A DNA stretch of 64,000 bases from Nodularia sphaerocarpa UHCC 0038 (GTDB lineage Bacteria; Cyanobacteriota; Cyanobacteriia; Cyanobacteriales; Nostocaceae): NCBI RefSeq assembly GCF_022376295.1, contig NZ_CP060140.1, forward strand, positions 1,306,356 through 1,370,355, in the 5' to 3' direction. The position numbers and the translations under genes are program-made. Shown here in pieces: positions 18,154-26,933 of the stretch (its first letter is position 1; each line of letters begins with the position of its first letter). The notes beneath the pieces are model-generated. The model did not search any database. It was not told the DNA's origin and worked only from the letters and a program-made list of their open reading frames with translations.

Positions 18154-18831
18154 TTAAAAAAGTCCCCTTATTTGTTGCAAACTAGGATGGTAGGGATTAT
18201 ATTGTAGCGACCCTGTGGGCTGCCCAACGGTGTGAATGGGGATAATTTCTACCACACTATTAGTGTAGGCGATCGCTTCAAATCCCTGCACTAATTCGGC
18301 ATTCCAAGGTGACTCATGCACCATTGGCAGATTCTTTATGAGTTGCGATCGCACGATTCCCGGTAAAATGCCCCCTGTTAATGGTGGTGTCCACCAACTA
18401 CCATTCTGCCATCCCCAAAGGTTTCCTGTGGTAGTTTCTAGCCAATTGCCTGCGCCATCAATTAAAATAGCTTCCTGACAATTTAACTGTTGGGCGTGAG
18501 TCTTCGCCAACCAAGCGCTGAGGTAGTTGCCAGTTTTATGAGAAGGCAGACTACGATAAAAGTTTGACAATGCCACAGTTGTGGTAATACCGTGTTTTTG
18601 TTTGGCGATTAAATCCGGTGGTAATAACCTCCCAGTTATCCACTCGCGTCCATCAGCAAACAGAGTAATTCTGAGAATCGGGAAACGTTCCGCCAGAATT
18701 TCCGCACCTTGACGCACCAGATGCCAATTTGGTTCTCGCCAACCAAAAGATTTTATTGAACCAAGTAGGCGATCGCAGTGTGCCACCCAGTGAGTTAAAC
18801 TACTATCGAGGCACATATCATAAACGCGCAC
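18154..18831 (-). CDS. Class IV aminotransferase (PabC/IlvE fold), N-terminus uncertain
   Basis: The fold of D-amino acid / branched-chain aminotransferases and 4-amino-4-deoxychorismate lyase is recognisable from NCQEAILIDGAGNWLETTTGNLWGW and GGILPGIVRSQLI. The GTG used here begins MRVYDMC, about 30 residues late. The same frame is open upstream to 18930 and encodes the family's N-terminal hallmark WYNGKLIESQTLELDINDPG followed by LLYGATVFTTVR. No ATG, GTG or TTG precedes that segment before an in-frame stop (18937-18939). Possible starts there are ATT (complement of 18925-18927) or CTG, so the start codon may be non-standard or lost. The exact reaction cannot be decided. Confidence 0.75.
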   Translation of the reverse strand: MRVYDMCLDSSLTHWVAHCDRLLGSIKSFGWREPNWHLVRQGAEILAERFPILRITLFADGREWITGRLLPPDLIAKQKHGITTTVALSNFYRSLPSHKTGNYLSAWLAKTHAQQLNCQEAILIDGAGNWLETTTGNLWGWQNGSWWTPPLTGGILPGIVRSQLIKNLPMVHESPWNAELVQGFEAIAYTNSVVEIIPIHTVGQPTGSLQYNPYHPSLQQIRGLF

Positions 18832-18957
18832 CGTTGTAAATACCGTAGCCCCATAAAGTAACCCCGGATCATTAATATCTAATTCTAGGGTTTGGGATTC
18901 TATCAGTTTGCCGTTATACCAATAAATAACACTAACCTACTATATAAAACTCTTAAA

Positions 18958-19180
18958 CTCCCCTCCTCGCACCCCCCGAAATCCCCCCGCAACGGGGGGA
19001 AGAAAAGGATAAACCTTTGATATGGGAGGGGCTGGGGGTGGGGTTCATTTTTTTTCCACTGTATTAGCCGCCCAAAGCTATTCTCCATCTCCCCTCCTCG
19101 CACCCCCCGAAATCCCCCCGCAACGGGGGGAAGAAAAGGATAAACCTTTGATATGGGAGGGGCTGGGGGTGGGGTTCATT
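18958..19180. repeat. 92-bp direct repeat, two copies 131 bases apart
   Basis: The block from ctcccctcctcgcacc to gggtggggttcatt occurs at 18958-19049 and 19089-19180, apparently identical, with a 39-base spacer. Each copy contains the perfect palindrome CCCCCCG-CAA-CGGGGGG. The second copy ends just inside the 3' end of the next minus-strand gene, and the first lies about 30 bases upstream of the aminotransferase frame. Confidence 0.9.
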
Positions 19181-19964
19181 CATCTGAAGGAGGGAATGTA
19201 ATCATATTACCTTCTGGGGTACTAGTTACCTTTCCGCCCAAAGCCTCAATTTCACTAATTGCTCTTTCAGTAGTCTTTTTGTCAAATTGATTATTTAATA
19301 CCATTGTCCACGCCGATATTTGCGCGTTTTTACTCTTAGGGTTTTTACTTAAAAATATAGAAGTTTGCACAGACATCGCAGCCACTGATTGACTTTCTGG
19401 ATCTGAAAAATTACTAGCCCATTTTGCCGCAGTTGCAAAAGAGTTCTCAGCAGATTTCGTATCTCCTAAAAATAATAACTCATCAATTCCCTTATAACGC
19501 CACACATAATAAGACCTTTGCGGAACCCAGGGAGATAAAGATTGTAAACCCTTCTCCATGATTGCTATAGAGCGTTCTGGCATAGCAGCATACATAGAAG
19601 CACCAGTAGAAAGACTCAAATAAGCTGCTAAAAATCGTGGGTCGCGGTCTAAAACAATTTCAAAATATTCTGGACTCAGGCGATAACCTGTCTTTTCACG
19701 AGCCTCATCATCACCAAAGTATTGCAAATAACCTAGATAAACCCAATTGGCGATTAAATTATCATAACCAAAACTGGGGATTCTTTTGATAAAATTGAGC
19801 CGAATCTTTTCGGTATTAATTTCTCTTTCTAGAACATCTAAGGAGATATCTTGTTTACTTCTTAACAAAGTTTGTAGTTGAGGAAACTGAATCCAGCCCA
19901 CTCCCAACAGACACAAACAGGCTACCAAAGGTGTGATCAGAGTTTGACGAGATAAAGATAACAT
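19176..19964 (-). CDS. Membrane-anchored TPR-like protein, cyanobacterial conserved
   Basis: The 262-residue protein has one N-terminal hydrophobic segment (LITPLVACLCLLGVGWI) that acts as signal or anchor. A helical region rich in aromatic and alanine residues follows (NLIANWVYLGYLQYFGD, FEIVLDRDPRFLAAYLSLST, KSAENSFATAAKWASNF) and resembles degenerate TPR units. No catalytic motif is seen. Its 3' end overlaps the second copy of the 92-bp repeat by a few bases, so the last residues may have been supplied by the repeat. Confidence 0.65.
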   Translation of the reverse strand: MLSLSRQTLITPLVACLCLLGVGWIQFPQLQTLLRSKQDISLDVLEREINTEKIRLNFIKRIPSFGYDNLIANWVYLGYLQYFGDDEAREKTGYRLSPEYFEIVLDRDPRFLAAYLSLSTGASMYAAMPERSIAIMEKGLQSLSPWVPQRSYYVWRYKGIDELLFLGDTKSAENSFATAAKWASNFSDPESQSVAAMSVQTSIFLSKNPKSKNAQISAWTMVLNNQFDKKTTERAISEIEALGGKVTSTPEGNMITFPPSDE

Positions 19965-20230
19965 ATTTAGCTTGTCTATATAGATGCAGTTATTTCATTG
20001 TATACAATATGACTTTTAACTCAGATAAATAACATCCAAATTCTGGTTTTTGACCTCACCCCCAACCCCTCCCCTTCTCCCTACAGCCCTTCTTTGAAAG
20101 GAGGAGCTAGAGTCTCCCAAAGTGAGAAAGGGAGACGCTACGCGAAAGCAACCAGAGGGGAGACTTTGACGCAAGTCCAAGGCGGGGTGAGGTTGGTGTA
20201 ATTTATTTAATCCGCCTTCGGTGAACGCTG

Positions 20231-20255
20231 ATTAAAAACAGCGCCTGGGGCGCTG
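20231..20255 (-). terminator. Rho-independent terminator of ycf65
   Basis: On the minus strand CAGCGCC-CCA-GGCGCTG is a perfect 7-bp stem followed by TTTTTAAT, about 50 bases past the ycf65 stop. Confidence 0.8.
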
Positions 20256-20304
20256 CTAATTTCAACAGATTATACTACTCAGCACTCACGATGTTTTGCA
20301 CTCT

Positions 20305-20604
20305 TCAAGCGCTACCTGTAAAGGCAACTTCGGGGAACTTCAATTGAGCTTCTGCCATTGGTCGTCTTCTGCCTTCTTCTTGCCAGTAGTTAATTACTTC
20401 TGTGGCTTTATTCAGCAATTCGACACGATCTACATCAGTAATCCAGTGTTTGGACTCTAATTCCTTTTTTAACTCTTCCCAAGCATCATTGCGAGGCCAG
20501 AAAAAATACTTAGTTAAAGGACTTGTGCCTTTGCCTACGACTTGATCGACTGCTAGGGCAACGTTTTCGTCTAACCAAAGGATTTTAAGAATAAATTGGG
20601 TCAA
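20305..20604 (-). CDS. ycf65: 30S ribosomal protein PSRP-3 / Ycf65
   Basis: This 99-residue protein of the small ribosomal subunit is shared by cyanobacteria and plastids. The diagnostic segments are ILKILWLDENVALAVDQVVG, SPLTKYFFWPRNDAWEELK and LLNKATEVINYWQEEGRRR. It is complete, with its own terminator downstream, and is probably monocistronic. Confidence 0.95.
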   Translation of the reverse strand: MTQFILKILWLDENVALAVDQVVGKGTSPLTKYFFWPRNDAWEELKKELESKHWITDVDRVELLNKATEVINYWQEEGRRRPMAEAQLKFPEVAFTGSA

Positions 20605-20793
20605 TCATACCTCCGAGGGATATCTGGGGATTAATACTAAGTTGCCAATCGCACGGGTGGAAATGATGCCCACTGTATATGCTGTGCGATCGCTTATTTT
20701 AACTCAATACCTGACCTGATGACCAAATAGTGATTGCAAATTGTTTAACCATCACCGATTAAAATTTAAAAGCTGCTTTCATCCACCAATTCC

Positions 20794-21603
20794 ATGACAG
20801 AAAAATCTTCCCTAAATCCGATTGTAATTTTCGATATTGACGGCGTAGTGCGCGATGTCGGCAATTCCTACCGTCGAGCGCTGGCGGACACTGTAGAGCA
20901 TTTTACCCACACAGCCTATCGTCCCACCCCAGGAGATATTGACCAGCTAAAATCCGAAGGACTGTGGAATAATGATTGGGAAGCTTCCCAAGAATTTATT
21001 TATCGCCACTTTGAATCTCTGGGACAAACTCGCCAGCAATTGCAACTAGATTACAAAACTATTGTCGCCTTTTTTCAATCTCGTTATCGAGGTACAGACC
21101 CAGAAAATTGGAATGGGTATATCTGTGATGAACCTTTATTACTACAGCCCAGCTATTTAGAACAACTCACAGAGTCTGAAATTTACTGGGGATTTTTCAG
21201 TGGTGCTACCCGTGCTTCTGCTACTTATGTTTTACACAAACGTCTAGGTTTACAGTCACCAGTGTTAATTGCAATGGAAGATGCACCAGGTAAACCAGAC
21301 CCCACAGGACTTTTTGCCACTATTGGCTTGTTAGAGACCGAAATAAACAATATGTCAGCCATCATCTATGTGGGAGATACCGTAGCTGATATGTATACCG
21401 TCAACAAGGCGCGAGAAATGAATCCTCACCGGAATTGGATTGGTGTAGGCATTTTACCGCCTCACGTCCAGGAAACAGCAGCCCATAGCGATGCTTATGG
21501 TGAAACACTATTAGCAGCAGGTGCAGCGATAGTTTTAAGCAACGTTGAACAACTAAATCCAGTCAAAATAGCCGAATTATTCCGGGAAGTCGGGAAAAAT
21601 TAA
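20794..21603 (+). CDS. HAD-superfamily phosphatase (TIGR01548-like)
   Basis: The N-terminal motif I VIFDIDGVVRDVGNSYRRAL has the two nucleophile-region aspartates of HAD phosphatases. The rest follows a cyanobacterial HAD-IA subfamily: GFFSGATRASATYVLHKRLG around motif II, a lysine region near EDAPGKPDPTGL, and the acidic motif IIYVGDTVADMYT. Length is 269. The physiological phosphate ester is unknown. Confidence 0.85.
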   Translation: MTEKSSLNPIVIFDIDGVVRDVGNSYRRALADTVEHFTHTAYRPTPGDIDQLKSEGLWNNDWEASQEFIYRHFESLGQTRQQLQLDYKTIVAFFQSRYRGTDPENWNGYICDEPLLLQPSYLEQLTESEIYWGFFSGATRASATYVLHKRLGLQSPVLIAMEDAPGKPDPTGLFATIGLLETEINNMSAIIYVGDTVADMYTVNKAREMNPHRNWIGVGILPPHVQETAAHSDAYGETLLAAGAAIVLSNVEQLNPVKIAELFREVGKN

Positions 21604-21830
21604 TTTTACATTTTTGCTCACCAACGATGATGGTTGGGGAAATTTCTTCTGTCCAGGTGTTTCAGTCTCAGTCTGGTTGCAAAAGTAGTATTGATAATTC
21701 GTCAGGAAAAGGGATTTTTACCTTTTTCCTGAATTGCACAAAAAATCTGATGTCCTTAATTACGAATTACGTTAGCGTAGCGGGGCGTAGCCCATTACGA
21801 ATTAGCTAAAATTAATCAAGCAATGGGTGC

Positions 21831-23276
21831 ATGAATTACTGGCTAATAAATACTATTCTTGCTCCAATCATTGGGAAAATAATCAAAATGCCTGCACTTC
21901 AACTACCTGATGGTCCCAAAACCCACCCTTGGCTACAGACATACCGATGGCTGACTAGCCCTTTGGAATACATGGAAGACTGTGCTAAAAACTATGGTGA
22001 TATTTTCACCATCCGCGTCGGACCACTTTTTACTCCTCAAGTATTCGTCAGCAACCCTCAAGCTATTCAGCAGATTTTTAGCACTGACCCCAAATATTTA
22101 GACTCTGGTGCAGCAGCTGGGTTTAAATCGCCTTTATTGGGAAATCAATCACTACTATCCCTAGATGGTAAGCCTCACCAGCGACAACGCAAGCTATTAA
22201 CACCGCCTTTTCATGGTGAACGAATGCTGGCTTATGGTGAGTTAATTAGTCAGATTAGCAAGGGAGTAACTAATAAATGGCAGGTTGGTGAAACAGTTTC
22301 GGTGCTGTCATCGATGCAAGCCATTTCCTTTCAAGTAATTTTAAAGGCTGTATTTGGTCTAGCTGAGGGACCACGTTACGAAAAACTCAAGGAAGCTTTA
22401 ATTGCCATTCTCAATCCCAAAAAACCTATTTTTCGCTCAATGCTGCTGATGTTTCCATCACTGCGCCGGGATTTAGGTGGGTGGAGTCCTTGGGGAGAGT
22501 TTCTGCGTTTACGGCAGCAAATTGACGAACTCGTTTATGCTGAGATTCAAGAACGCAAAGCACAGCCTGATTCATCCCGGACTGATATTTTATCTTTGAT
22601 GATGGCAACTCGTGATGAAGCGGGTGAGCCGATGACTGATGTGGAGTTACGTGATGAGTTGATGACTTTGTTAGTAGCGGGTCATGAAACTACTGCTACA
22701 GCACTGACTTGGGCTTTGTACTGGATTCACCATCAGCCGCAGGTGCGTGAGAAATTATTGCAAGAGTTAGACACTTTGGGAGAAAACCCCGACCCCAATG
22801 CGATTTTTCGCTTACCTTATTTGAATGCAGTTTGTTCGGAAACACTGCGTCTTTACCCAGTAGCGATGTTGCTTTTAAGTCGATTGGTAAAATCACCGCT
22901 ACAAATTGGAGAATATCAGTTTGAGCCTGGGACGTTATTAATCCCCTGTGTTTATTTAACCCATCATCGGGAAGATTTATATCCTGATTCCCAGACATTT
23001 AAGCCAGAGCGTTTTTTAGAAAGGCAGTTTTCCGGTTCAGAATTTATACCTTTTGGTGGTGGTAATCGTCGCTGTATTGGTATGGCGTTTGCCTTATTTG
23101 AAATGAAACTGGTGTTAGCCACAGTGCTGTCTAATTGGCAAATGGAATTGGCGGATAGTCAACCAGTGCTACCAGTACGTAAAGGTTTGCTGTTCGGTCC
23201 TAAAGGCGGTGTGCAGATGGTTATTAAGGGGAAGCGTCAGCAAAATCAGCTAGTCCCTGAGACTACTTCAGTTTAA
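21831..23276 (+). CDS. Cytochrome P450, CYP110-like
   Basis: This heme-thiolate monooxygenase belongs to the CYP110-type group typical of filamentous cyanobacteria. The I-helix carries LLVAGHETTATALTW, the K-helix ETLRLYP (ExxR), and the heme loop FIPFGGGNRRCIGMAF with Cys 415. The N-terminal LPDGPKTHPWLQTYRWLTSP fits the subfamily. A start about 19 codons downstream (MPALQLPDG) is an alternative. CYP110 enzymes have been linked to fatty acid or terpene oxidation; the substrate here cannot be read, and no redox partner is adjacent. Confidence 0.93.
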   Translation: MNYWLINTILAPIIGKIIKMPALQLPDGPKTHPWLQTYRWLTSPLEYMEDCAKNYGDIFTIRVGPLFTPQVFVSNPQAIQQIFSTDPKYLDSGAAAGFKSPLLGNQSLLSLDGKPHQRQRKLLTPPFHGERMLAYGELISQISKGVTNKWQVGETVSVLSSMQAISFQVILKAVFGLAEGPRYEKLKEALIAILNPKKPIFRSMLLMFPSLRRDLGGWSPWGEFLRLRQQIDELVYAEIQERKAQPDSSRTDILSLMMATRDEAGEPMTDVELRDELMTLLVAGHETTATALTWALYWIHHQPQVREKLLQELDTLGENPDPNAIFRLPYLNAVCSETLRLYPVAMLLLSRLVKSPLQIGEYQFEPGTLLIPCVYLTHHREDLYPDSQTFKPERFLERQFSGSEFIPFGGGNRRCIGMAFALFEMKLVLATVLSNWQMELADSQPVLPVRKGLLFGPKGGVQMVIKGKRQQNQLVPETTSV

Positions 23277-23470
23277 AACGATGGGGGTGTGGTGCGATTC
23301 CTGCGGAGCGCTGAACGCGAACGCTCCATGCCCACTAATACAACACATTTTATCTGAGTGAGGTACACAAGGGCAGGCAAGACTTGTACTGAGCTTGCCG
23401 AAGTATGCCTACCCCACAATATTTATAATATTATTTATGTGTACTTTCTTGACTTGCAAAGTGCTGTAAG
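23277..23470. repeat. Dispersed palindromic repeat DNA between P450 and TPR genes
   Basis: The stretch contains gcgattcctgcggagcgctg and gaacgcgaacgctcc, dispersed repeat motifs of the same style as those at 15.9, 20.1, 46.8 and 56.1 kb. A GCAGGCAAG...CTTGCCGA stem also lies here. No gene is visible. Confidence 0.4.
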
Positions 23471-24280
23471 TTACTGAAGATGCAAAAATTTATCTAAAGC
23501 TGCCACCATACTGGGAGGCCAACGGCGGATATTTGTTACCCAGTTCATATCTTTGTAACGGTTATCCAGCCCATAAGCTGCTACCCAGTTGCTTTCTGCT
23601 TCGCCTTGGTTGCCGTTTACCCAGTAAGCTGCTGTGAGGGCGGCACGCATATCGGCAAATTGGGGATATTTGCGGACTATGTTTTTCATTTCGCGGATGG
23701 CTGCGTCGATTTCACCTGTTTCATAAAGGGCGAGGGCGTAGTTAGCTCGCGCAAAGGCAAAATTTGGGGCAATTTCCATTGATTTTTGATAGTCAGCGAT
23801 CGCATCTTGCCATTGTCCTAATCCTGATTTGGCATTACCCCGATTGTTATACGCCATCGGATCATTGGGATCAAGTTCTAGTACATGATTATAATCGGCG
23901 ATCGCCTCAAGCCATTTTCCCAATCCTTCTAAAGCTGTACCCCGATTTAAATAAGGATCAGTGGCATTAGGAGCTAATTCTATCGCTTGGTTATAATCTG
24001 TCAATGCTGCTTGCAACTTATTCTGACTCACCCGCGAATTTCCCCGGTTACTCCATGCGCCTGCATTGGTGGGAAACCGCTCAATAATCTGCGTCCAGTA
24101 AGTTTCAGCCGTCGCAAAATCACCCTTATTCGTCGCTTTTAAAGCCTTTTTCGCCCATTCATCCCCTTGTTCTAACTGTGCTTGAGTAATACTAGGCGTT
24201 TCGGATACTGCCAGAACAGGTGTACTCCAGCCCAACACAAGCAACAAACTTAAAACAATCCCAATTAACTTGATCATCAT
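23471..24280 (-). CDS. Secreted or lumenal TPR-repeat protein
   Basis: A clear signal peptide (LIGIVLSLLLVLGWSTPVLA followed by VSE) is followed by at least four TPR units: WAKKALKATNKGDFATAETY, AWSNRGNSRVSQNKLQAALT, PYLNRGTALEGLGKWLEAIA, and AYNNRGNAKSGLGQWQDAIA. TPRs scaffold protein assembly; thylakoid-lumen or periplasmic location is inferred from the signal peptide. The C-terminal part (YKDMNWVTNIRRWPPSMVAA) is conserved-looking but unassigned. The gene lies downstream of ruvB on the same strand after a 100-base gap. Confidence 0.85.
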   Translation of the reverse strand: MMIKLIGIVLSLLLVLGWSTPVLAVSETPSITQAQLEQGDEWAKKALKATNKGDFATAETYWTQIIERFPTNAGAWSNRGNSRVSQNKLQAALTDYNQAIELAPNATDPYLNRGTALEGLGKWLEAIADYNHVLELDPNDPMAYNNRGNAKSGLGQWQDAIADYQKSMEIAPNFAFARANYALALYETGEIDAAIREMKNIVRKYPQFADMRAALTAAYWVNGNQGEAESNWVAAYGLDNRYKDMNWVTNIRRWPPSMVAALDKFLHLQ

Positions 24281-24382
24281 CGATATATTTACCTTTAAAA
24301 CTGTTGAAAAGCGATTAATAACCTCTGACTCTTCCCCCCTGCACCCTGCACCCTGCCCCCCTGCCTCTTCCCATTTCCTTAA

Positions 24383-25486
24383 CTACAATAACGACAACTG
24401 TTCATTAGGCGGCTTAAAACCCAAGTGCTTGTAGGCTGAGGTTGTAGCTATTCTGCCACGGGGAGTCCGGCTTAAATAGCCAATTTGCATCAGGTAAGGT
24501 TCATAAACTTCTTCAATTGTTTGGGTATCTTCACCTGTAGCGGCGGCAATTGTTTCTAAGCCCACGGGACCACCGTTAAATTGTTCAATTATTACACTCA
24601 GCATTCGGCGATCTGTCCAATCTAAACCGCATGGGTCTACTTGAAATAGTTGCAAGGCTTCAGAGGCAACCGTTTCATTAATCTCACCCGATAACTTAAC
24701 TTCCGCATAATCACGCACACGCTTAAGTAACCTATTGGCTATCCGGGGTGTGCCTCTGGAACGACGAGCAATTTCTGTCGCCCCATCTTGCGCTATGGGG
24801 GTTTTGAGAAAGTCTGCACTTCTTAACACAATTTGCCTGAGTTCGTCAACTTCGTAAAATCGCAGTTTCTGGACTAAGCCAAAGCGATCGCGTAAAGGTG
24901 AACTCAGCGCCCCGACACGAGTTGTCGCTCCCACCAGAGTAAATTTGTTCAGTGGTATACTTCTAATGCGAGCGCCAGCACCTTTGCCAACGGTAATATC
25001 TAAACGATAATCTTCCATCGCTGGATAGAGAATTTCTTCTGTCATCCGCGAAAGACGATGAATTTCATCAACAAACAGGATATCTCCGGCTTTAAGGTTC
25101 ACTAGTAGCCCTACAATATCTCTGGGACGTTCTAGCGCTGGCGCACTGGTAATTTTGTAGTCAACTCCCATCTCTGATGCTAAAATCATTGCCATTGTTG
25201 TTTTACCCAATCCCGGAGGTCCATATAGCAGCAAGTGATCCAGCACCTCACCCCTTGACTTAGCTGCTTTGATGGCAATATCTAGCACATCCTTTAAGTC
25301 TTTTTGTCCAATGTAATCAGCAAATTGCTGAGGTCTGATACTCTCTTCTTGCTTACCTTGTTCGTCAGTAGCAGCTTCCGGTTGCAAAATGTTCTGATTT
25401 GCAGGTGCGGGGGTGGACTCCCTACGGGGCTTCTTTGGTTGTCCGTTGGGTTCTTGAGGCTGTTTTTTCGAGGAGATTATCGCCAT
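24383..25486 (-). CDS. ruvB: Holliday junction branch migration helicase RuvB
   Basis: This is the AAA+ motor that drives branch migration with RuvA. It has Walker A LLLYGPPGLGKTTMA, Walker B FVDEIHRL, sensor 1 LVGATTR, the arginine-finger region SPLRDRFG and the C-terminal winged helix (GPVGLETIAAATGEDTQTIE, then YLSRTPRGRIAT). The 367 residues include a roughly 45-residue polar N-terminal extension (QEPNGQPKKPRRESTPAPA), which seems usual in cyanobacteria. Confidence 0.97.
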   Translation of the reverse strand: MAIISSKKQPQEPNGQPKKPRRESTPAPANQNILQPEAATDEQGKQEESIRPQQFADYIGQKDLKDVLDIAIKAAKSRGEVLDHLLLYGPPGLGKTTMAMILASEMGVDYKITSAPALERPRDIVGLLVNLKAGDILFVDEIHRLSRMTEEILYPAMEDYRLDITVGKGAGARIRSIPLNKFTLVGATTRVGALSSPLRDRFGLVQKLRFYEVDELRQIVLRSADFLKTPIAQDGATEIARRSRGTPRIANRLLKRVRDYAEVKLSGEINETVASEALQLFQVDPCGLDWTDRRMLSVIIEQFNGGPVGLETIAAATGEDTQTIEEVYEPYLMQIGYLSRTPRGRIATTSAYKHLGFKPPNEQLSLL

Positions 25487-25647
25487 AATTCAGCTATCAA
25501 CTTTAACTTGAGGACTGTTTGAGGGTTATTTACACCGCAATAGCTGCGAGTAAATACGAGATTAGGGGCAAAAATTTTCGGCGAGAACTACACGCGTCCA
25601 ATTAAAATTTAAATTCCAGTCGATTACCCAGGAGTGAAAAAGTTATT

Positions 25648-26421
25648 ATGTTATCTAAAAGAATCTTACCGTGCTTAGATGTGAAGGCGGGACGGGTTGT
25701 AAAAGGAGTTAACTTTGTTGACCTTAAGGATGCAGGTGATCCGGTAGAACTAGCCAAGGTTTACAACGAAGCCGGTGCGGATGAGTTAGTGTTTCTGGAT
25801 ATTACGGCAACTCATGAAGACCGGGATACAATTATTGATGTGGTGTACCGCACTGCTGAACAGGTTTTTATTCCCTTGACTGTTGGTGGTGGGATTCAAT
25901 CCTTAGAAAATGTTAAAGCTTTGTTACGAGCCGGCGCTGACAAGGTTAGTATTAATTCGGCGGCGGTACGTGATCCTGACTTGATTGATCGGGCAAGCGA
26001 TCGCTTCGGTAATCAGTGCATAGTAGTTGCAATTGATGCCAGACGCAGGATTGACCCCAACAATCCAGGCTGGGATGTATACGTGCGAGGTGGTAGAGAA
26101 AATACTGGTTTAGATGCCTTACGTTGGGCGCAAGAAGTTGTAAAACGAGGTGCAGGGGAATTATTAGTGACGAGTATGGATGCTGACGGAACTCAAGCTG
26201 GCTACGACTTAGGGCTGACCAGAGCGATCGCTGAATCCGTAGAAGTTCCCGTCGTGGCTTCTGGGGGTGCAGGTAATTGTGAACACATTTATACGGCATT
26301 AACTGAGGGTAAAGCCGAAGCTGCGTTACTAGCATCATTACTGCATTACGGACAATTAAGCGTGGCAGAAATAAAGAACTATTTGCACGCTCATTCAGTA
26401 CCAGTACGGTTGTGTGCTTAA
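25648..26421 (+). CDS. hisF: Imidazole glycerol phosphate synthase subunit HisF
   Basis: HisF is the cyclase subunit of the histidine pathway and forms IGP and AICAR using ammonia from HisH. The (beta/alpha)8 barrel signatures are present: ILPCLDVKAGRVVKGVNF, ELVFLDITATHEDR, PLTVGGGIQSLENV and LVTSMDADGTQAGYDLGL. The catalytic Asp residues sit in CLDV and SMDADG. Length 257 is typical. It stands alone, as is common in cyanobacteria, where his genes are scattered. Confidence 0.97.
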   Translation: MLSKRILPCLDVKAGRVVKGVNFVDLKDAGDPVELAKVYNEAGADELVFLDITATHEDRDTIIDVVYRTAEQVFIPLTVGGGIQSLENVKALLRAGADKVSINSAAVRDPDLIDRASDRFGNQCIVVAIDARRRIDPNNPGWDVYVRGGRENTGLDALRWAQEVVKRGAGELLVTSMDADGTQAGYDLGLTRAIAESVEVPVVASGGAGNCEHIYTALTEGKAEAALLASLLHYGQLSVAEIKNYLHAHSVPVRLCA

Positions 26422-26529
26422 TTTCCAAAACGTCATCAAAATTTAACCACATCCATCATCAGTTAGATACAGTTATCTGAAATAGTGTTAACATTGGTTT
26501 ACAAGTATGAATAAATATTAAGAAATATT

Positions 26530-26721
26530 ATGTTGATTGTTATTTTGCTATTTGACGTAGCGCTGGTAGCATGGTCGCTGCACCTCATGGAAAAAGCCGT
26601 ACAGTATAAAGAGTTTTCTTTAATGCTGGCTGGGACATTGGTGGCACTGGCAGCTGCTGCTATGTTGGTAGTTTATTTCCTCATGGGACACTGTATGACT
26701 TATCTGTTACAAGTGTCCTAA
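26530..26721 (+). CDS. Small two-helix membrane protein, 63 aa
   Basis: Two hydrophobic segments (MLIVILLFDVALVAWSLHLM and LMLAGTLVALAAAAMLVVYF) are separated by a short polar turn (EKAVQYKEFS). It has no cofactor motif and I do not recognise it. It starts 108 bases after hisF and ends about 90 bases before the tRNA-Ala promoter and the attL site, so it is the last host gene before the prophage. Confidence 0.6.
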   Translation: MLIVILLFDVALVAWSLHLMEKAVQYKEFSLMLAGTLVALAAAAMLVVYFLMGHCMTYLLQVS

Positions 26722-26768
26722 AAAATCCTGTGTAACAGAAGATATACTTTACATTTAATAAATCAGGC

Positions 26769-26797
26769 TTGACAAATTTCAAATATTAAGAGATTAT
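26769..26797 (+). promoter_or_regulatory. Original promoter of the tRNA-Ala gene, now stranded at attL
   Basis: TTGACA (26769-26774), a 17-base spacer and GATTAT (26792-26797, within GATTATAGATAAG) make a good sigma70 promoter. It ends just upstream of the tRNA 5' fragment at 26813. Integration has separated it from the intact tRNA copy by about 19.9 kb. Confidence 0.65.
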
Positions 26798-26809
26798 AGA
26801 TAAGAATCA

Positions 26810-26856
26810 TAGGGGGCTATAGCACAGTTGGTAGCGCGTCTCAATGGCATTGAGAA
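26810..26856 (+). repeat. attL: 47-bp repeat holding a tRNA-Ala 5' fragment
   Basis: This copy reads tRNA positions 1-44 (26813-26856), from the acceptor strand through the anticodon arm, and then switches to element DNA (ctaacccccag). The match to attR extends a few bases further upstream with one mismatch (gaatcat versus gaatcct). It is not a functional tRNA because the variable region, T arm and 3' acceptor strand are missing. Confidence 0.95.
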
Positions 26857-26902
26857 CTAACCCCCAGAAACAGCTATATAAGCATACTAATTCTTGAGTT
26901 AT

Positions 26903-26930
26903 CCTATGTTCTGCCATAAACTGACATAGG
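26903..26930 (+). promoter_or_regulatory. Hairpin overlapping the integrase ribosome site
   Basis: CCTATGT (26903-26909) and ACATAGG (26924-26930) form a perfect 7-bp stem. The right arm ends four bases before the integrase ATG at 26934 and contains its only AGG. A folded mRNA would hide the ribosome site. The same arms could instead be recombinase or excisionase binding sites next to attL. Confidence 0.45.
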
Positions 26931-26933
26931 TTA

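Noticed and set aside
18903..19103. Minus-strand open frame of 66 codons
   Set aside because: It lies in the 92-bp repeat and translates repeat DNA.
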